Below are positions 36,764 through 44,791 of a stretch of DNA of 64,000 nucleotides, piece after piece. How positions within the stretch are numbered: the first letter of the stretch is position 1; each line of letters opens with the position of its first letter. Under the pieces are notes generated by a model, which was not told where the DNA came from, ran no database searches, and worked only from the letters and a program-made list of their open reading frames with translations. The stretch comes from Falsiroseomonas oleicola. Lineage in GTDB: Bacteria; Pseudomonadota; Alphaproteobacteria; Acetobacterales; Acetobacteraceae. The stretch covers positions 310,001 to 374,000 of the forward strand of contig NZ_JAERQM010000005.1 in assembly GCF_019029495.1 (NCBI RefSeq), read 5' to 3'. The translations under genes were made by a program, and so were the position numbers.

Positions 36764-37738
36764 ATGAACATCACGCGACGCACTCTGGGCGGCCTGGCTG
36801 CCGCGGGGCTGGCCGCGCCGGCCCTGGCGCAGACCGCATTCCCGAGCCAGACCGTGCGCATCATCGTGCCCTTCGCCCCGGGTGGCGCCACCGATATCGT
36901 CGGGCGCATTCTCGCCCCCGGCATGCAGGAGGTCTTCGGCGGCCGCACCGTTCTGGTCGAGAATCGCGGCGGCGCCGCCGGCATCATCGGCGCGGAGGCG
37001 TTGCTGGCTGCGCCCAGGGACGGCCATGCGGTGGCGCTGTTCACCATCACCAATGCCGTGCTGAATGCCGGGCTGATCCGCGACCCGCGGCTGGATCCGC
37101 GCACCGCCTTCACCCCCGTCTCCCTGGTGGCGACGCTGCCCATGGTGCTGACGGTGGGCAAGCATGTGCGGGCCAATACGCTGCAGGAATTCGTCGGCGT
37201 GATGAAGGAGGCGCCGGGCCGCCTGACCTATGGCTCGGCCGGCGCCGGCAGCATCAACCACCTCGGCGCGCATCTGTTCAACCTGCGCAGCGAGACCCAG
37301 GCGGTGCATGTGCCCTATCGCGGCGCCGGCCTGGTCTATGCCGACCTCATCGGCGGCAATGTGGACTGGCTGGTGGAGGGCATCGCCTCCCAGGCGCCGC
37401 ATGTGCGCTCGGGCAATGTGCGCGCTTTGGCGGTGCTGGCGCGGGAACGCAACCCGGCGCTGCCGGATGTGCCGACCGCCATCGAGCAGGGTTTTTCCGA
37501 CTTCGAGATCATGAACATCATGGGCGTCTTCGCCGCCTCCGGCACGCCGGCGCCGGCCATTGCGCGGCTGGAGGGTGCGATCCGCACCGCCGTCGCCAAG
37601 CCGGACCTGGCGCGCAGACTGCGGGAGGCCGGGGCCGAGCCGGCCGGCAGCACCACGGCGGAATTCCAGCGCTTCTGGGAACAGCAACTGGCGCTGTGGC
37701 TGCCGGTGGTCGAGGCTTCGGGCGTCAGGCTGGATTGA
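36764..37738 (+). CDS. Second Bug-type (TctC) substrate-binding protein
   Basis: 324 residues, signal peptide MNITRRTLGGLAAAGLAAPALA (Tat-like RRTLGG), then SQTVRIIVPFAPGGATDIVGRIL, ENRGGAAGIIGAEAL, HVPYRGAGLVYADLIGGNVDWLVEG, LAVLARERNPALPDVPTAIEQGFSDFE. A paralogue of the receptor at 34636 with clearly different ligand-loop residues. GGGAGG precedes the ATG. The 167 bases behind it are occupied by a hairpin array. Confidence 0.92.
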   Translation: MNITRRTLGGLAAAGLAAPALAQTAFPSQTVRIIVPFAPGGATDIVGRILAPGMQEVFGGRTVLVENRGGAAGIIGAEALLAAPRDGHAVALFTITNAVLNAGLIRDPRLDPRTAFTPVSLVATLPMVLTVGKHVRANTLQEFVGVMKEAPGRLTYGSAGAGSINHLGAHLFNLRSETQAVHVPYRGAGLVYADLIGGNVDWLVEGIASQAPHVRSGNVRALAVLARERNPALPDVPTAIEQGFSDFEIMNIMGVFAASGTPAPAIARLEGAIRTAVAKPDLARRLREAGAEPAGSTTAEFQRFWEQQLALWLPVVEASGVRLD

Positions 37739-37744
37739 TCTTGG

Positions 37745-37879
37745 CGGACCGGTCTCTTGACCGGTCCGAGCGCCCGAATGGGCGCCGCGGCATGTGCCGT
37801 CGCACGAACCGCGCGCCTATGGCGCGACGCCAAGGAAGCCGGAGGTTTCCGCATCACGCCGCAGGCGTGCCTTCGGCAC
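37745..37879. repeat. Array of hairpins, copy 2 of a dispersed element
   Basis: Stems in order: CGGACCGGTC/GACCGGTCCG (37745-37768), GCGCCC/GGGCGC with GAAT loop (37770-37785), CGGCA/TGCCG (37788-37799), CGCGCC/GGCGCG (37812-37826), CACGCC/GGCGTG (37855-37869) and GTGCC/GGCAC (37867-37879), the last two sharing three bases. It shares the GAAT-loop hairpin and flanks exactly with copy 1 (27885-27963), while the outer stems differ in sequence but keep pairing, a sign of conserved structure. Confidence 0.75.
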
Positions 37880-37905
37880 TGCCGTATGAGGGTAGGAAAG
37901 GACAG

Positions 37906-38676
37906 ATGATGCAGTGGCAGGGCGGTGGCTGGGTTCTGGACATCCTGGTGCCGGGCTTTCCCGGCAAGGCGACGCAGCATGGCGGGCTGGGCTGGAGCAC
38001 CATCGCCCTGCTGCGCGGCCATGGCCGGATCGTGGTGCTGGATGGCGGCGGCTTCGGCCAGCGCCGCACGCTGGTGGAGGCGCTGGCCAGGCATGGCGTC
38101 GCGCCCGGCGATGTCACCGACCTGCTGTTGAGCCATGCGCATCACGACCATGCGGTGAACTGGCCGCTGTTCCGCCACGCCCGCATCGCCATCGGCCGCA
38201 AGGAATTGGCCTGGGCGCTCGGCGTGGAATGGGGCACCACGCCGGTGCCGGAACACGCCATCCTGGCCCTGTCCACCTGGCCGACGCTGCATCTGGTCGA
38301 TGAGGGCGACAGCGTGCTGCCCGGCATCACAGCGCATCTGGCGCCCGGCCATACGCCCGGGCATCTGATTTTCATCATCGCGGGCGACGGACAGGACTGC
38401 GTGCTGTTGCAGGACGCCGTGAAGAACCGCGTGGAACTTACCACGCGGCGCACCGACATGACCTATGACGCCGCCATCAGCCGCGCCACGGTGGAGATGG
38501 TCTGGGAAATCTGCCGCACGCGGCCCGGCTGCCTGCTGATCCCGGGCCACGACCTGCCGATGGTGGTGGAAAACGGCGTGCCCCGCCCGATCGGCCGCCA
38601 GACCTCCGGCATCAAGGCCTGGTTCGGCGACAGCCTGGATGAGATGACGCGCTTCGAACTGGCGCCGCCGGAGTGA
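37906..38676 (+). CDS. MBL-fold metallo-hydrolase
   Basis: 256 residues with the metallo-beta-lactamase motif LLLSHAHHDHAVNW (HxHxDH), then LAPGHTPGHLIF and LLQDAVKN for the further ligands and LIPGHDLP for the last His. Cytosolic. The HxHxDH/late-His layout resembles lactonase and thioesterase-like members. It closes the catabolic cluster; the second ATG (37909) is an alternative start. A remnant of tRNA-Lys begins 22 bases after its stop, so it is the last core gene before the island. Confidence 0.85.
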   Translation: MMQWQGGGWVLDILVPGFPGKATQHGGLGWSTIALLRGHGRIVVLDGGGFGQRRTLVEALARHGVAPGDVTDLLLSHAHHDHAVNWPLFRHARIAIGRKELAWALGVEWGTTPVPEHAILALSTWPTLHLVDEGDSVLPGITAHLAPGHTPGHLIFIIAGDGQDCVLLQDAVKNRVELTTRRTDMTYDAAISRATVEMVWEICRTRPGCLLIPGHDLPMVVENGVPRPIGRQTSGIKAWFGDSLDEMTRFELAPPE

Positions 38677-38697
38677 CTTCGGTGTTCGCGGGGGGAA

Positions 38698-38725
38698 TGG
38701 TGGGCGCTGTGGGCTCGAACCTACG
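38698..38725 (-). repeat. tRNA-Lys 3'-end remnant (distal attachment-site repeat)
   Basis: 28 bases matching the T arm, acceptor strand and CCA of the tRNA-Lys at 48408-48436 with a single missing base; beyond this the sequences diverge completely. It cannot be a functional tRNA. Confidence 0.85.
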
Positions 38726-38744
38726 TGGCCTGCTGCCGGTTCGA

Positions 38745-39326
38745 TGGACACCGCGTTTAGCCTGAGCTGGCCAAGCGCTCGAACGCCACAGGGCTGAGAT
38801 AGCCGATGGGCGAGTGGCGTCGTCCCGGATTGTAGAACCGCTCGATGTCGTCGAACACCTCTGCCCGAGCGGCGTCGCGGGTGCGGTGGATCTTGCGGGC
38901 AAGGCGCTCGGTCTTCAGCGATGAGAAGAAGCTCTCCATCGCGGCGTTGTCCCACACATTACCCGACCTGCTCATCGAGCGGGTGACGCCGTGGTCGGCG
39001 ATCAGCCTCGCGAAGTAGGCCGCGGCCTTTTTCAGGATGTCACGCTCCGCCTTGAGCTTGGCGACCTCCTGCCGGAGACGGTCGATCTCCTGTTGCTCGG
39101 GCTTTACCTGGCCATGCCCGGGAAAGGCGTGTCGCGGCTCCGCCTCGGTCTCCCGCATCCAGCGGCGCAGCACGCTCTCCGCGATCTCGAGGTCGCGGCA
39201 GGCCTGAGCCACCGCCACGCCGCGATCCCTGACCAACTTTACCGCCTCAAGCTTGAACTCGCGGCTGAATGTCCTTCGTCCCATGCAAGGGCTTCCGATC
39301 GGGTGAAAACCTTATCCAGGTGTCCA
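38745..39326 (-). mobile_element. Internally deleted IS3-family insertion sequence
   Basis: 582 bases bounded by inverted TGGACACC (38745-38752) and GGTGTCCA (39319-39326), with TG...CA ends as in IS3 elements. A full element is about 1.2-1.3 kb. The internal deletion removes most of orfB. No 3-4 bp target duplication is visible (CGA on one side, CCA on the other). It sits just inside the left boundary of the island. Confidence 0.75.
38757..39284 (-). pseudogene. IS3 transposase OrfA fused in frame to OrfB C-terminus (deletion product)
   Basis: 175 residues. The first 92 residues are a normal IS3 OrfA: MGRRTFSREFKLEAVKLV (HTH), leucine-zipper EIDRLRQEVAKLKAERDILKKAAAYFA. Directly after comes the last 80 residues of OrfB: RLIADHGVTRSMSRSGNVWDN, AAMESFFSSLK (third catalytic residue Glu) and the RRHSPIGYLSP ending. 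About 190 residues of OrfB, including both catalytic Asp, are gone, so the product cannot transpose. The frame is intact through the junction, so a DNA-binding fusion protein could still be made. It could act on related elements as a repressor (speculative). Confidence 0.85.
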
Positions 39327-39415
39327 CCAAACCGGCCGCAGGCCAGTACGATCCCAAGACCCGCCGGGCGCACCCGGTCCGGGCAGCGCGGGAGGGCCTC
39401 GCGCTCCGACAAGGC

Positions 39416-39440
39416 CCGCGCCGCAACACTTGCGGCGCGG
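39416..39440 (-). terminator. Strong hairpin downstream of the island lipoprotein
   Basis: CCGCGCCGCAA (39416-39426), loop CAC, TTGCGGCGCGG (39430-39440): 11 perfect pairs, 17 bases after the lipoprotein stop on the minus strand. No T-run follows, so it may be a terminator of the GC-rich type or an RNA 3'-end stabiliser. Confidence 0.55.
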
Positions 39441-39457
39441 CCGGCCGGCTCAAATCC

Positions 39458-40471
39458 TCAGCGAACCTGGCCTGCGGGTCGCTGTTGCTGCTGCGCCGTC
39501 ACGATCACATCCTGGATCGCTTTCGTCAGCGCATCGCCAACGCCTGTCGCGTTGCCCTTCCACGCCTCGTTCAGCAGGTTCAGGATCCGATCCTCGTCCG
39601 CCGTCTCCGCCGTGAACGCCAGCATGTTCGCCCGCGCGGGCATGCGCGGCACGGTGATGGACATCGCGAGATCGGCGAAGGGGTCGCCGGTCGTGCCGTC
39701 GCGTGCGATGATCTGGGTGCCCGGCGCCACGCGGCCGAAGTTCAGCGCGAACACCGCGTCCGCACCCTCGGCCGCCGTGCCCGAGGTGGCATTCTCGCGG
39801 GCCGGCGTGCCGCGGAGCACCAGCACCATCCCAATCGCCTTCGGGTCATCCGTGCCGCGGGTTGCCGCCGTGCGCGCGAAATGCAGGTAGCGCGGGCGCA
39901 GCATGAGCGTGGCGCCCTGGCTGCCGCCGACACCCGGCGCCGCTGCCGTCACGTCCAGTTGCGCCTCCATGTAGAAGGCGGGCGGTGCCGTCAGGCCGAC
40001 CGTCCGCATGTTCTCGGCCGTCACGAGACCCTGTGCCTGGGGCACGTCCGCCGGATAGCTGCCCACCGAGCCCCGCGCCACGATCAGGCAACGGCTGCCT
40101 GTCCCCAGCGCCGTCTCCCCGCTGCCGCGCCAATTCGCGTCGCGCTCCTCTTCGGCGCGCTTGAGGTAGTCGGTGATCGCGGAGATCACGAAATCCACCG
40201 CCACCGGCGCGAGCGCGCCAAGTACCACACCGCCCGCCATCATCCGCTGAGGACCGCCCGACGGAGCGGACTGGGTCTGCAAATCCGCAAAGCCTCCCGT
40301 CACCGGGCACGTGTCGCGCAGCGCGACCACCGCTGTCGACCGCTCATGCCGCGTCGTCATCTCGACGGCCGTCACCGGCCCGCCATTTCCGCTGCCGGTG
40401 TGCCAGTTGCAGCCTGCCAGCAGCACCGGCACGCCCAAGGCACATCCGGCCTTCAACATCGTCCGCATCAT
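39458..40471 (-). CDS. Island lipoprotein, function unknown
   Basis: 337 residues with a lipoprotein signal (MMRTMLKAGCALGVPVLLAGC; lipobox LLAGC). No recognised domain. Visible features: a hydrophobic segment MMAGGVVLGALAPVAVDFVISAITDYLKRA around residues 80-110, which may be a membrane helix or buried hairpin, then a long beta-rich part and a C-terminal helix ending in QQQQRPAGQVR. Probably envelope-anchored. It follows the 137-residue protein on the same strand (88-base gap) and is divergent from ycaO. An AGGAAG ribosome site sits directly before the tandem ATGs at 40471/40468. Confidence 0.7.
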   Translation of the reverse strand: MMRTMLKAGCALGVPVLLAGCNWHTGSGNGGPVTAVEMTTRHERSTAVVALRDTCPVTGGFADLQTQSAPSGGPQRMMAGGVVLGALAPVAVDFVISAITDYLKRAEEERDANWRGSGETALGTGSRCLIVARGSVGSYPADVPQAQGLVTAENMRTVGLTAPPAFYMEAQLDVTAAAPGVGGSQGATLMLRPRYLHFARTAATRGTDDPKAIGMVLVLRGTPARENATSGTAAEGADAVFALNFGRVAPGTQIIARDGTTGDPFADLAMSITVPRMPARANMLAFTAETADEDRILNLLNEAWKGNATGVGDALTKAIQDVIVTAQQQQRPAGQVR

Positions 40472-40559
40472 CTTCCTGTCTCCCTCGCTGCGCACCGATC
40501 CGGCGCGGGAAGGAGGGTGCGCGCGCCGCCGTGATACGCGCGTCAGCCCAGCGTGACCC

Positions 40560-40973
40560 TCACAACACTTCCCCGAACCACCGCTGTCGCTCCGCCTCTA
40601 TCCGGCAGTCCAGCCGCCCCTGAAGTTGCGCGACGAGCCGCAGGAAGAGCCGGTCCACGTCGCCCGTGAGCGTGACCGCGCCGCGCGCCGGCACCAACCG
40701 CCCCGCCACGGCAATGCCCGGCGGCAAGGTGTCCAGGAGCATGAATGGGGTGCCATGCGCGCTTCGCCCCAGCGGCCGCGCCGCCAGCGTCAGCCTGGGC
40801 GGCGGCATCGGACCCACGCCGCGCCCGACCCACCCAATCAGCAGCAGCGCGCCATCGGCGCCCGATCGCGACACGACGAACCAGGCCGGCCGCACCGTCC
40901 GGTTCGCACGACCATCGCGCCACGAAAGCTGCATCGCGCCACGAACGGCGGTGACGAAGCCATCCTTCGCCAT
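40560..40973 (-). CDS. Island orphan protein (137 residues)
   Basis: No signal peptide or clear TM helix, no family recognised. It opens MAKDGFVTAVRGAMQLSWRDG and contains WFVVSRSGADGALLLIGWVGRG and RLFLRLVAQLQGRLDCRIEAERQRWFGE. The alternation suggests a beta-sandwich with a final amphipathic helix. One Cys. It is divergent from ycaO with an 87-base shared promoter region and upstream of the lipoprotein gene on the same strand, so the two may form a unit belonging to the island system. Confidence 0.6.
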   Translation of the reverse strand: MAKDGFVTAVRGAMQLSWRDGRANRTVRPAWFVVSRSGADGALLLIGWVGRGVGPMPPPRLTLAARPLGRSAHGTPFMLLDTLPPGIAVAGRLVPARGAVTLTGDVDRLFLRLVAQLQGRLDCRIEAERQRWFGEVL

Positions 40974-41060
40974 GCATCCTCCTTCCCAACATCAACCGGC
41001 GGCAGTCTCGCCGTCGCCGCGTGAAGCACGCGTGAGTGCCGGGGAGGCAGGAGGCGGCGC

Positions 41061-42287
41061 ATGGCGATACCGGTCACGACCCTCCTGGCCGCCGCAGCCG
41101 CACAGGCGGGTGCCGCCGCCGATCCCGACGCAGCGGCCCTGCTCGATCTGCTTGAATGGCCAGCCCATGCGCCCGCCGCGATTCGCGCGGATCGTGCCGG
41201 CCTGCTGCGCATCGGCGCCGCCTGCCGACGCGTCTTTCGCCTGCGCGCGCCTGATGCGCCCGGCCTGCATTGCTTTGGTGCCGAACTCGACCTCGCCGCC
41301 ATCGCCGGCGAGCCAGGCCTGGCTGTGCTCGGCACCTCCGGCGTCGGCGCCACCCCTGGCGCCGCCTTCGCCGCCTGCCTTGGCGAGGCGGCAGAGTTTG
41401 CGGCCCAGGTCGAGACGCCCGCCCTGCGCGCGCAGCGCCTCGGCCAGGAGGTAGCGCTCCGCCGCTGGCCGGACGGAGCGCCCCGCGGGCTGCCCTTCGA
41501 CCGCTGCTTCCGCCGCGCGCCCGATCGCGTCATCTCGACGCCGTCCGCGCCGCTGTCGATCGGCTGCGCCGCTGCTCCCACCGCGGCCGAGGCCCAGCTC
41601 CGCGCCGTTCTCGAGCTGGTGGAGCGCGACGCCGTCGCGCTCTGGTGGGTCGGTGGCCATCCCGGTCGTCCGCTCGCCCTCGAACACGCCACGCCCGCCG
41701 CCGCCTGCCTCGCCGCCTTGCGCGAAGGGGCAACCGGCCGCCTCGCCTGGCTGCTCGACATCACCGCTGATCTCGGTGCACCGGTTGTGGCCGCCATCTC
41801 CTTCGCCGGCGATGGCACCGGTTTCTGCTGCGGCACCGCCGCACGCCCAACCCTTGCCGCCGCGGCCGAGGCGGCGGTGCTCGAACTCTGCCAGAACGAG
41901 CTCGCCCAGCGCGTCGTGGAACGCAAGGCGGCCGAGCGTGGCGAGGAGGGCCTGAACGCGCGCGATGTCGCGATACGTGCCCGCCACCTCCGCGTCACGC
42001 CGGATGACGACTGGCTGCTGCATGCGCGCGGCTTGCCACGGCAGGCCCTCGTGCCGGGCGAGACGGCGGAAGCACGCCTCGCGGAGGTCGGCCGCCGTAT
42101 CGCTGAGGCCGGGTTGGAGCTCATCTTCCTCGAACACGCCGCCCCACCCGAAATCCCGGTATGGCGTGCCGTCTGCGACGGCCTTGCCTGCACGCCGTCC
42201 ACGGAGGCCGCGCCCCGGCTGCTGTCGGCGATCGCGAGAACCGGCGGCGGGCCGGGCCATCGCCATGGATTGGCATTGCACGCGTGA
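41061..42287 (+). CDS. Stand-alone YcaO-domain protein
   Basis: 408 residues. YcaO enzymes use ATP to activate a peptide-backbone amide, forming azolines, amidines or thioamides. The ATP/Mg signatures are present: ACLGEAAEFAA (two Glu about 109/112), EAQLRAVLELVERDAVALWW (Glu about 177-188) and GTAARPTLAAAAEAAVLELCQNEL. The typical proline-rich azoline-type C-terminus is absent; it ends HRHGLALHA. No E1-like/ThiF, dehydrogenase or TfuA partner gene is in the island, so backbone chemistry other than azole formation is likely, or the partner is elsewhere. AGGAGG precedes the ATG. 15 bases separate it from the BTAD regulator gene, suggesting co-transcription. Confidence 0.85.
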   Translation: MAIPVTTLLAAAAAQAGAAADPDAAALLDLLEWPAHAPAAIRADRAGLLRIGAACRRVFRLRAPDAPGLHCFGAELDLAAIAGEPGLAVLGTSGVGATPGAAFAACLGEAAEFAAQVETPALRAQRLGQEVALRRWPDGAPRGLPFDRCFRRAPDRVISTPSAPLSIGCAAAPTAAEAQLRAVLELVERDAVALWWVGGHPGRPLALEHATPAAACLAALREGATGRLAWLLDITADLGAPVVAAISFAGDGTGFCCGTAARPTLAAAAEAAVLELCQNELAQRVVERKAAERGEEGLNARDVAIRARHLRVTPDDDWLLHARGLPRQALVPGETAEARLAEVGRRIAEAGLELIFLEHAAPPEIPVWRAVCDGLACTPSTEAAPRLLSAIARTGGGPGHRHGLALHA

Positions 42288-42302
42288 CACCGCGACGCCA
42301 CA

Positions 42303-44357
42303 ATGCCGAAACGATCCAAACGAGCTGTGCCGATGGCTGAGACGCACGCTGCTCCCCTCCCGGCGCAGCTCACCACCGCGCCGCTGGCCATCAACCTCCT
42401 TGGGGGCTTCCGGCTTCTGGCGGACGGCCAGGAGATTCGGCTGCGCAACCGCAAGGCACGCGCGGTGCTCGCCTGTCTCGGCCTCGCCCCCTCCGGCGAG
42501 GAAACGCGCGAACGTCTGGTCGGGCTGCTGTGGAGCGAATCGTCGGAAGCCAAGGGCCGGGCCTCGCTCCGCCAGGTCGTGCACGAGCTGCGCGATGCCC
42601 TGCCGCCGGGCGCCCTGGCCGCCGAGCGGCTGAGCCTGATCCTGGTCCGCCACGCCTTCGTGCTTGACGTGGACGCAGCGGGGGCCTCGCTTGCCGCCGG
42701 GCACATACCGCCGCTGCTGCTCGAACGGTCACGCATCGCCGAGACCCTGCTCGACGGACACCGTGACCTCGATCCCGCCTTCGACGTCTGGCTGCTGGCG
42801 AAGCGCCAATCGCTGCACGAGGGCTTCGCGCGGCGGCTGGAAGCGATGCTCCGCGGGGCCGACCCCGCAACACGGCGCCTTTCCGCCCGCGCGCTGCTGA
42901 ACCTCGATCCGACCCATGAGGAAGCCTGCCGCCACGCCATGGCCGCCGCCGTCGCTGAGGGCGACATCACCGGTGCGCTCCGCCTCTACGAAGCGTTGTG
43001 GAACCTGCTTGGCGAGGAGTTCGACATGGAACCCTCGCCGGCGACCCAGGAACTCGTCGCCGCCATCAAGTCCGGTCGCCTCGGCCCCAACGCGGAACCC
43101 GCGCCGCCCCCGCCTCCGCCCACGCCCGCGCCGAGCCCGCAGACGCGCATGCTGCTGCGCATCGAGCCCTTCGCCGCGCATGGCGTGCCGGAGGACCGCA
43201 CACACCTCGTCCAGGGCTTCCGGCACGATCTCATCGCGTGTCTTGTCCGCTTCCGCGAATGGTTCGTGCTCGATGGCGGCACGCCGCCGGCCGAGGCTGC
43301 TCTCGCCTTGCGCGTCTCCAGCCGCTACGCGATCGGCGGCACAGCCTACCAGGCCGGCAGCCGGATCAGCCTGGTGCTGACGCTGCGGGATATCGAGAAC
43401 GGGATCGTGGCGTGGAGCGAGCGCATGGACCTCGACCTCGCCACCTGGTTCGAGGCGCAGAGCCGCCTGGTGCGCGGCATCTCCATGTCGCTCAACGGCC
43501 AGATCTCCGCCGCACGCCTGGCCGGGATCGCCGGCCGGCCGGATGTCTCGCTGGCCGCGCATGACCGCTGGCTGCTCGGGCAGTCCGTCATCCGCGGCTT
43601 CAGCCCGGACCATTGGGAACGCGCGCGCGCGCTGTTCCGCGAGGCGGTCGCCGAAGACCCGAACTTCTCCCCCGCCTACAGCAGCCTCGCGCAGTTGGAG
43701 AATGCCTGCCATATCGTGCTGCCCGGCACGCTGCGCGACCGCGCGCGCGAGGAACGCTCGCTCGACCTCGCCCGCCGTGCGGTCCATCTCGATCCGATGG
43801 ACAGCCGGGCGCAGCTTTGCCTCGGTTGGTCGCTGGCGATGGCGCGCCAGCATGATCGCGCCGCGACGCCGATGTCGCTCGCCTGCGGGCTGAACCCGAA
43901 CGACAGTTGGACGCTGATCTCGGCTTCGCTGTTCCACGCCTTCTGCGGCAACCACGCGGAGGCGGCGCGCCTGGCCGCCGAATCGCTGGAGATGACCGTC
44001 TCGCCCGGGCGCACGCATTGGGGCTACCAGGTGACGGTCGCCTATCTGCGTGGCGACGACCGCGCGGCGATCGAGGCCTGCGACCGCGCTGAGGATGTCA
44101 TCCGCACGCTGCCCGCCTGGCGCGCCGCGGCGCTGTTCAACCTCGGCGACACCAGCGGCGCCCGGCGTGATGCGGCGCGCTTTTTCGAGCTGGTCAGCGC
44201 GGCATGGACCGGCGCACGGCCGGCGAGCGAGGTGGCGATGGGCCGGTGGCTGCTGCATCTGTATCCCATCGCCACGACGGAAAACTGGGAGCGCCTTCGC
44301 CGTGGCGTGACCGGCGCCGGCATCCCCGACACCGGCCTCGCCTTCGGCGCCTGGTAG
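42303..44357 (+). CDS. BTAD/SARP-type transcriptional regulator with TPR region
   Basis: 684 residues. N-terminal winged helix (LAINLLGGFRLLADGQEIRLRNRKARAVLACLGL ... LRQVVHELRDAL), bacterial transcriptional activation domain (about residues 140-255, LARRLEAM... LYEALWNLLGEEFDMEPSPATQEL), a proline linker (APPPPPPTPAPSP), then a TolB/adenylate-cyclase-like middle part (VSSRYAIGGTAYQAGSRISLVLTLRD) and TPR-like helices from about 410 (ARALFREAVAEDPNFSPAYSSLAQL). SARP regulators normally activate biosynthetic clusters in actinobacteria and are rarer in alphaproteobacteria. It is the obvious candidate activator of the island. A second ATG at 42333 is possible. Confidence 0.87.
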   Translation: MPKRSKRAVPMAETHAAPLPAQLTTAPLAINLLGGFRLLADGQEIRLRNRKARAVLACLGLAPSGEETRERLVGLLWSESSEAKGRASLRQVVHELRDALPPGALAAERLSLILVRHAFVLDVDAAGASLAAGHIPPLLLERSRIAETLLDGHRDLDPAFDVWLLAKRQSLHEGFARRLEAMLRGADPATRRLSARALLNLDPTHEEACRHAMAAAVAEGDITGALRLYEALWNLLGEEFDMEPSPATQELVAAIKSGRLGPNAEPAPPPPPPTPAPSPQTRMLLRIEPFAAHGVPEDRTHLVQGFRHDLIACLVRFREWFVLDGGTPPAEAALALRVSSRYAIGGTAYQAGSRISLVLTLRDIENGIVAWSERMDLDLATWFEAQSRLVRGISMSLNGQISAARLAGIAGRPDVSLAAHDRWLLGQSVIRGFSPDHWERARALFREAVAEDPNFSPAYSSLAQLENACHIVLPGTLRDRAREERSLDLARRAVHLDPMDSRAQLCLGWSLAMARQHDRAATPMSLACGLNPNDSWTLISASLFHAFCGNHAEAARLAAESLEMTVSPGRTHWGYQVTVAYLRGDDRAAIEACDRAEDVIRTLPAWRAAALFNLGDTSGARRDAARFFELVSAAWTGARPASEVAMGRWLLHLYPIATTENWERLRRGVTGAGIPDTGLAFGAW

Positions 44358-44367
44358 GCGCGCGGCC

Positions 44368-44772
44368 TCAGGCGCAATTGCCCATCGTGTAGTCGGCGAT
44401 GCGCATGGCATGGAACTCCATCTTCGCCGAATGATCGGCGCCTTCCTGCGCCCCGGCTGCCTCGATGCCAGCGTAGAAGGGGGCGAGTGGATAGCCCCCA
44501 TGTTCCGTGATGGCCTTCTCCGAATTCGTGATCATCTCGGCCGGCGACAGTTTGATGACAAGCTCGTCCATGCCGTGCGTCACCAGCGTCAGCTTGGTGA
44601 CGTGGCTGCCCACCTTGGCGATCGCGTCGCGTGGTGGTGATGCGCCGGGCTTCGCTTCGACCGCCTCCTTGAAGGCTTGAAGGTCCCGCGGGAAGGTCTC
44701 CGGCTTGGCCGCCCACGCCTTCATCATCTCGCCGAATTCCTTGAACTTGATGACCTGCAGTTGCCGTTCCAT
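44368..44772 (-). CDS. 134-residue island protein; candidate substrate of the modification genes
   Basis: I do not recognise the family. The protein is soluble and acidic-basic balanced: MERQLQVIKFKEFGEMMKAW, then KVGSHVTKLTLVTHGMDELVI, and a C-terminus AMRIADYTMGNCA whose penultimate residue is the only Cys. It lies 19 bases downstream of the heme peroxidase gene on the same strand with its own AGGAG ribosome site, so the two are very likely co-transcribed. Position beside a modifying oxidase and a YcaO gene makes it a candidate precursor or carrier protein, but a subunit or chaperone role is equally open. Confidence 0.7.
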   Translation of the reverse strand: MERQLQVIKFKEFGEMMKAWAAKPETFPRDLQAFKEAVEAKPGASPPRDAIAKVGSHVTKLTLVTHGMDELVIKLSPAEMITNSEKAITEHGGYPLAPFYAGIEAAGAQEGADHSAKMEFHAMRIADYTMGNCA

Positions 44773-44791
44773 CGGAGGTCTCCTTCCAGGG

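Noticed and set aside
38757-39284. Intact transposase gene
   Set aside because: The frame is open but two of the three DDE residues and about 190 OrfB residues are missing.
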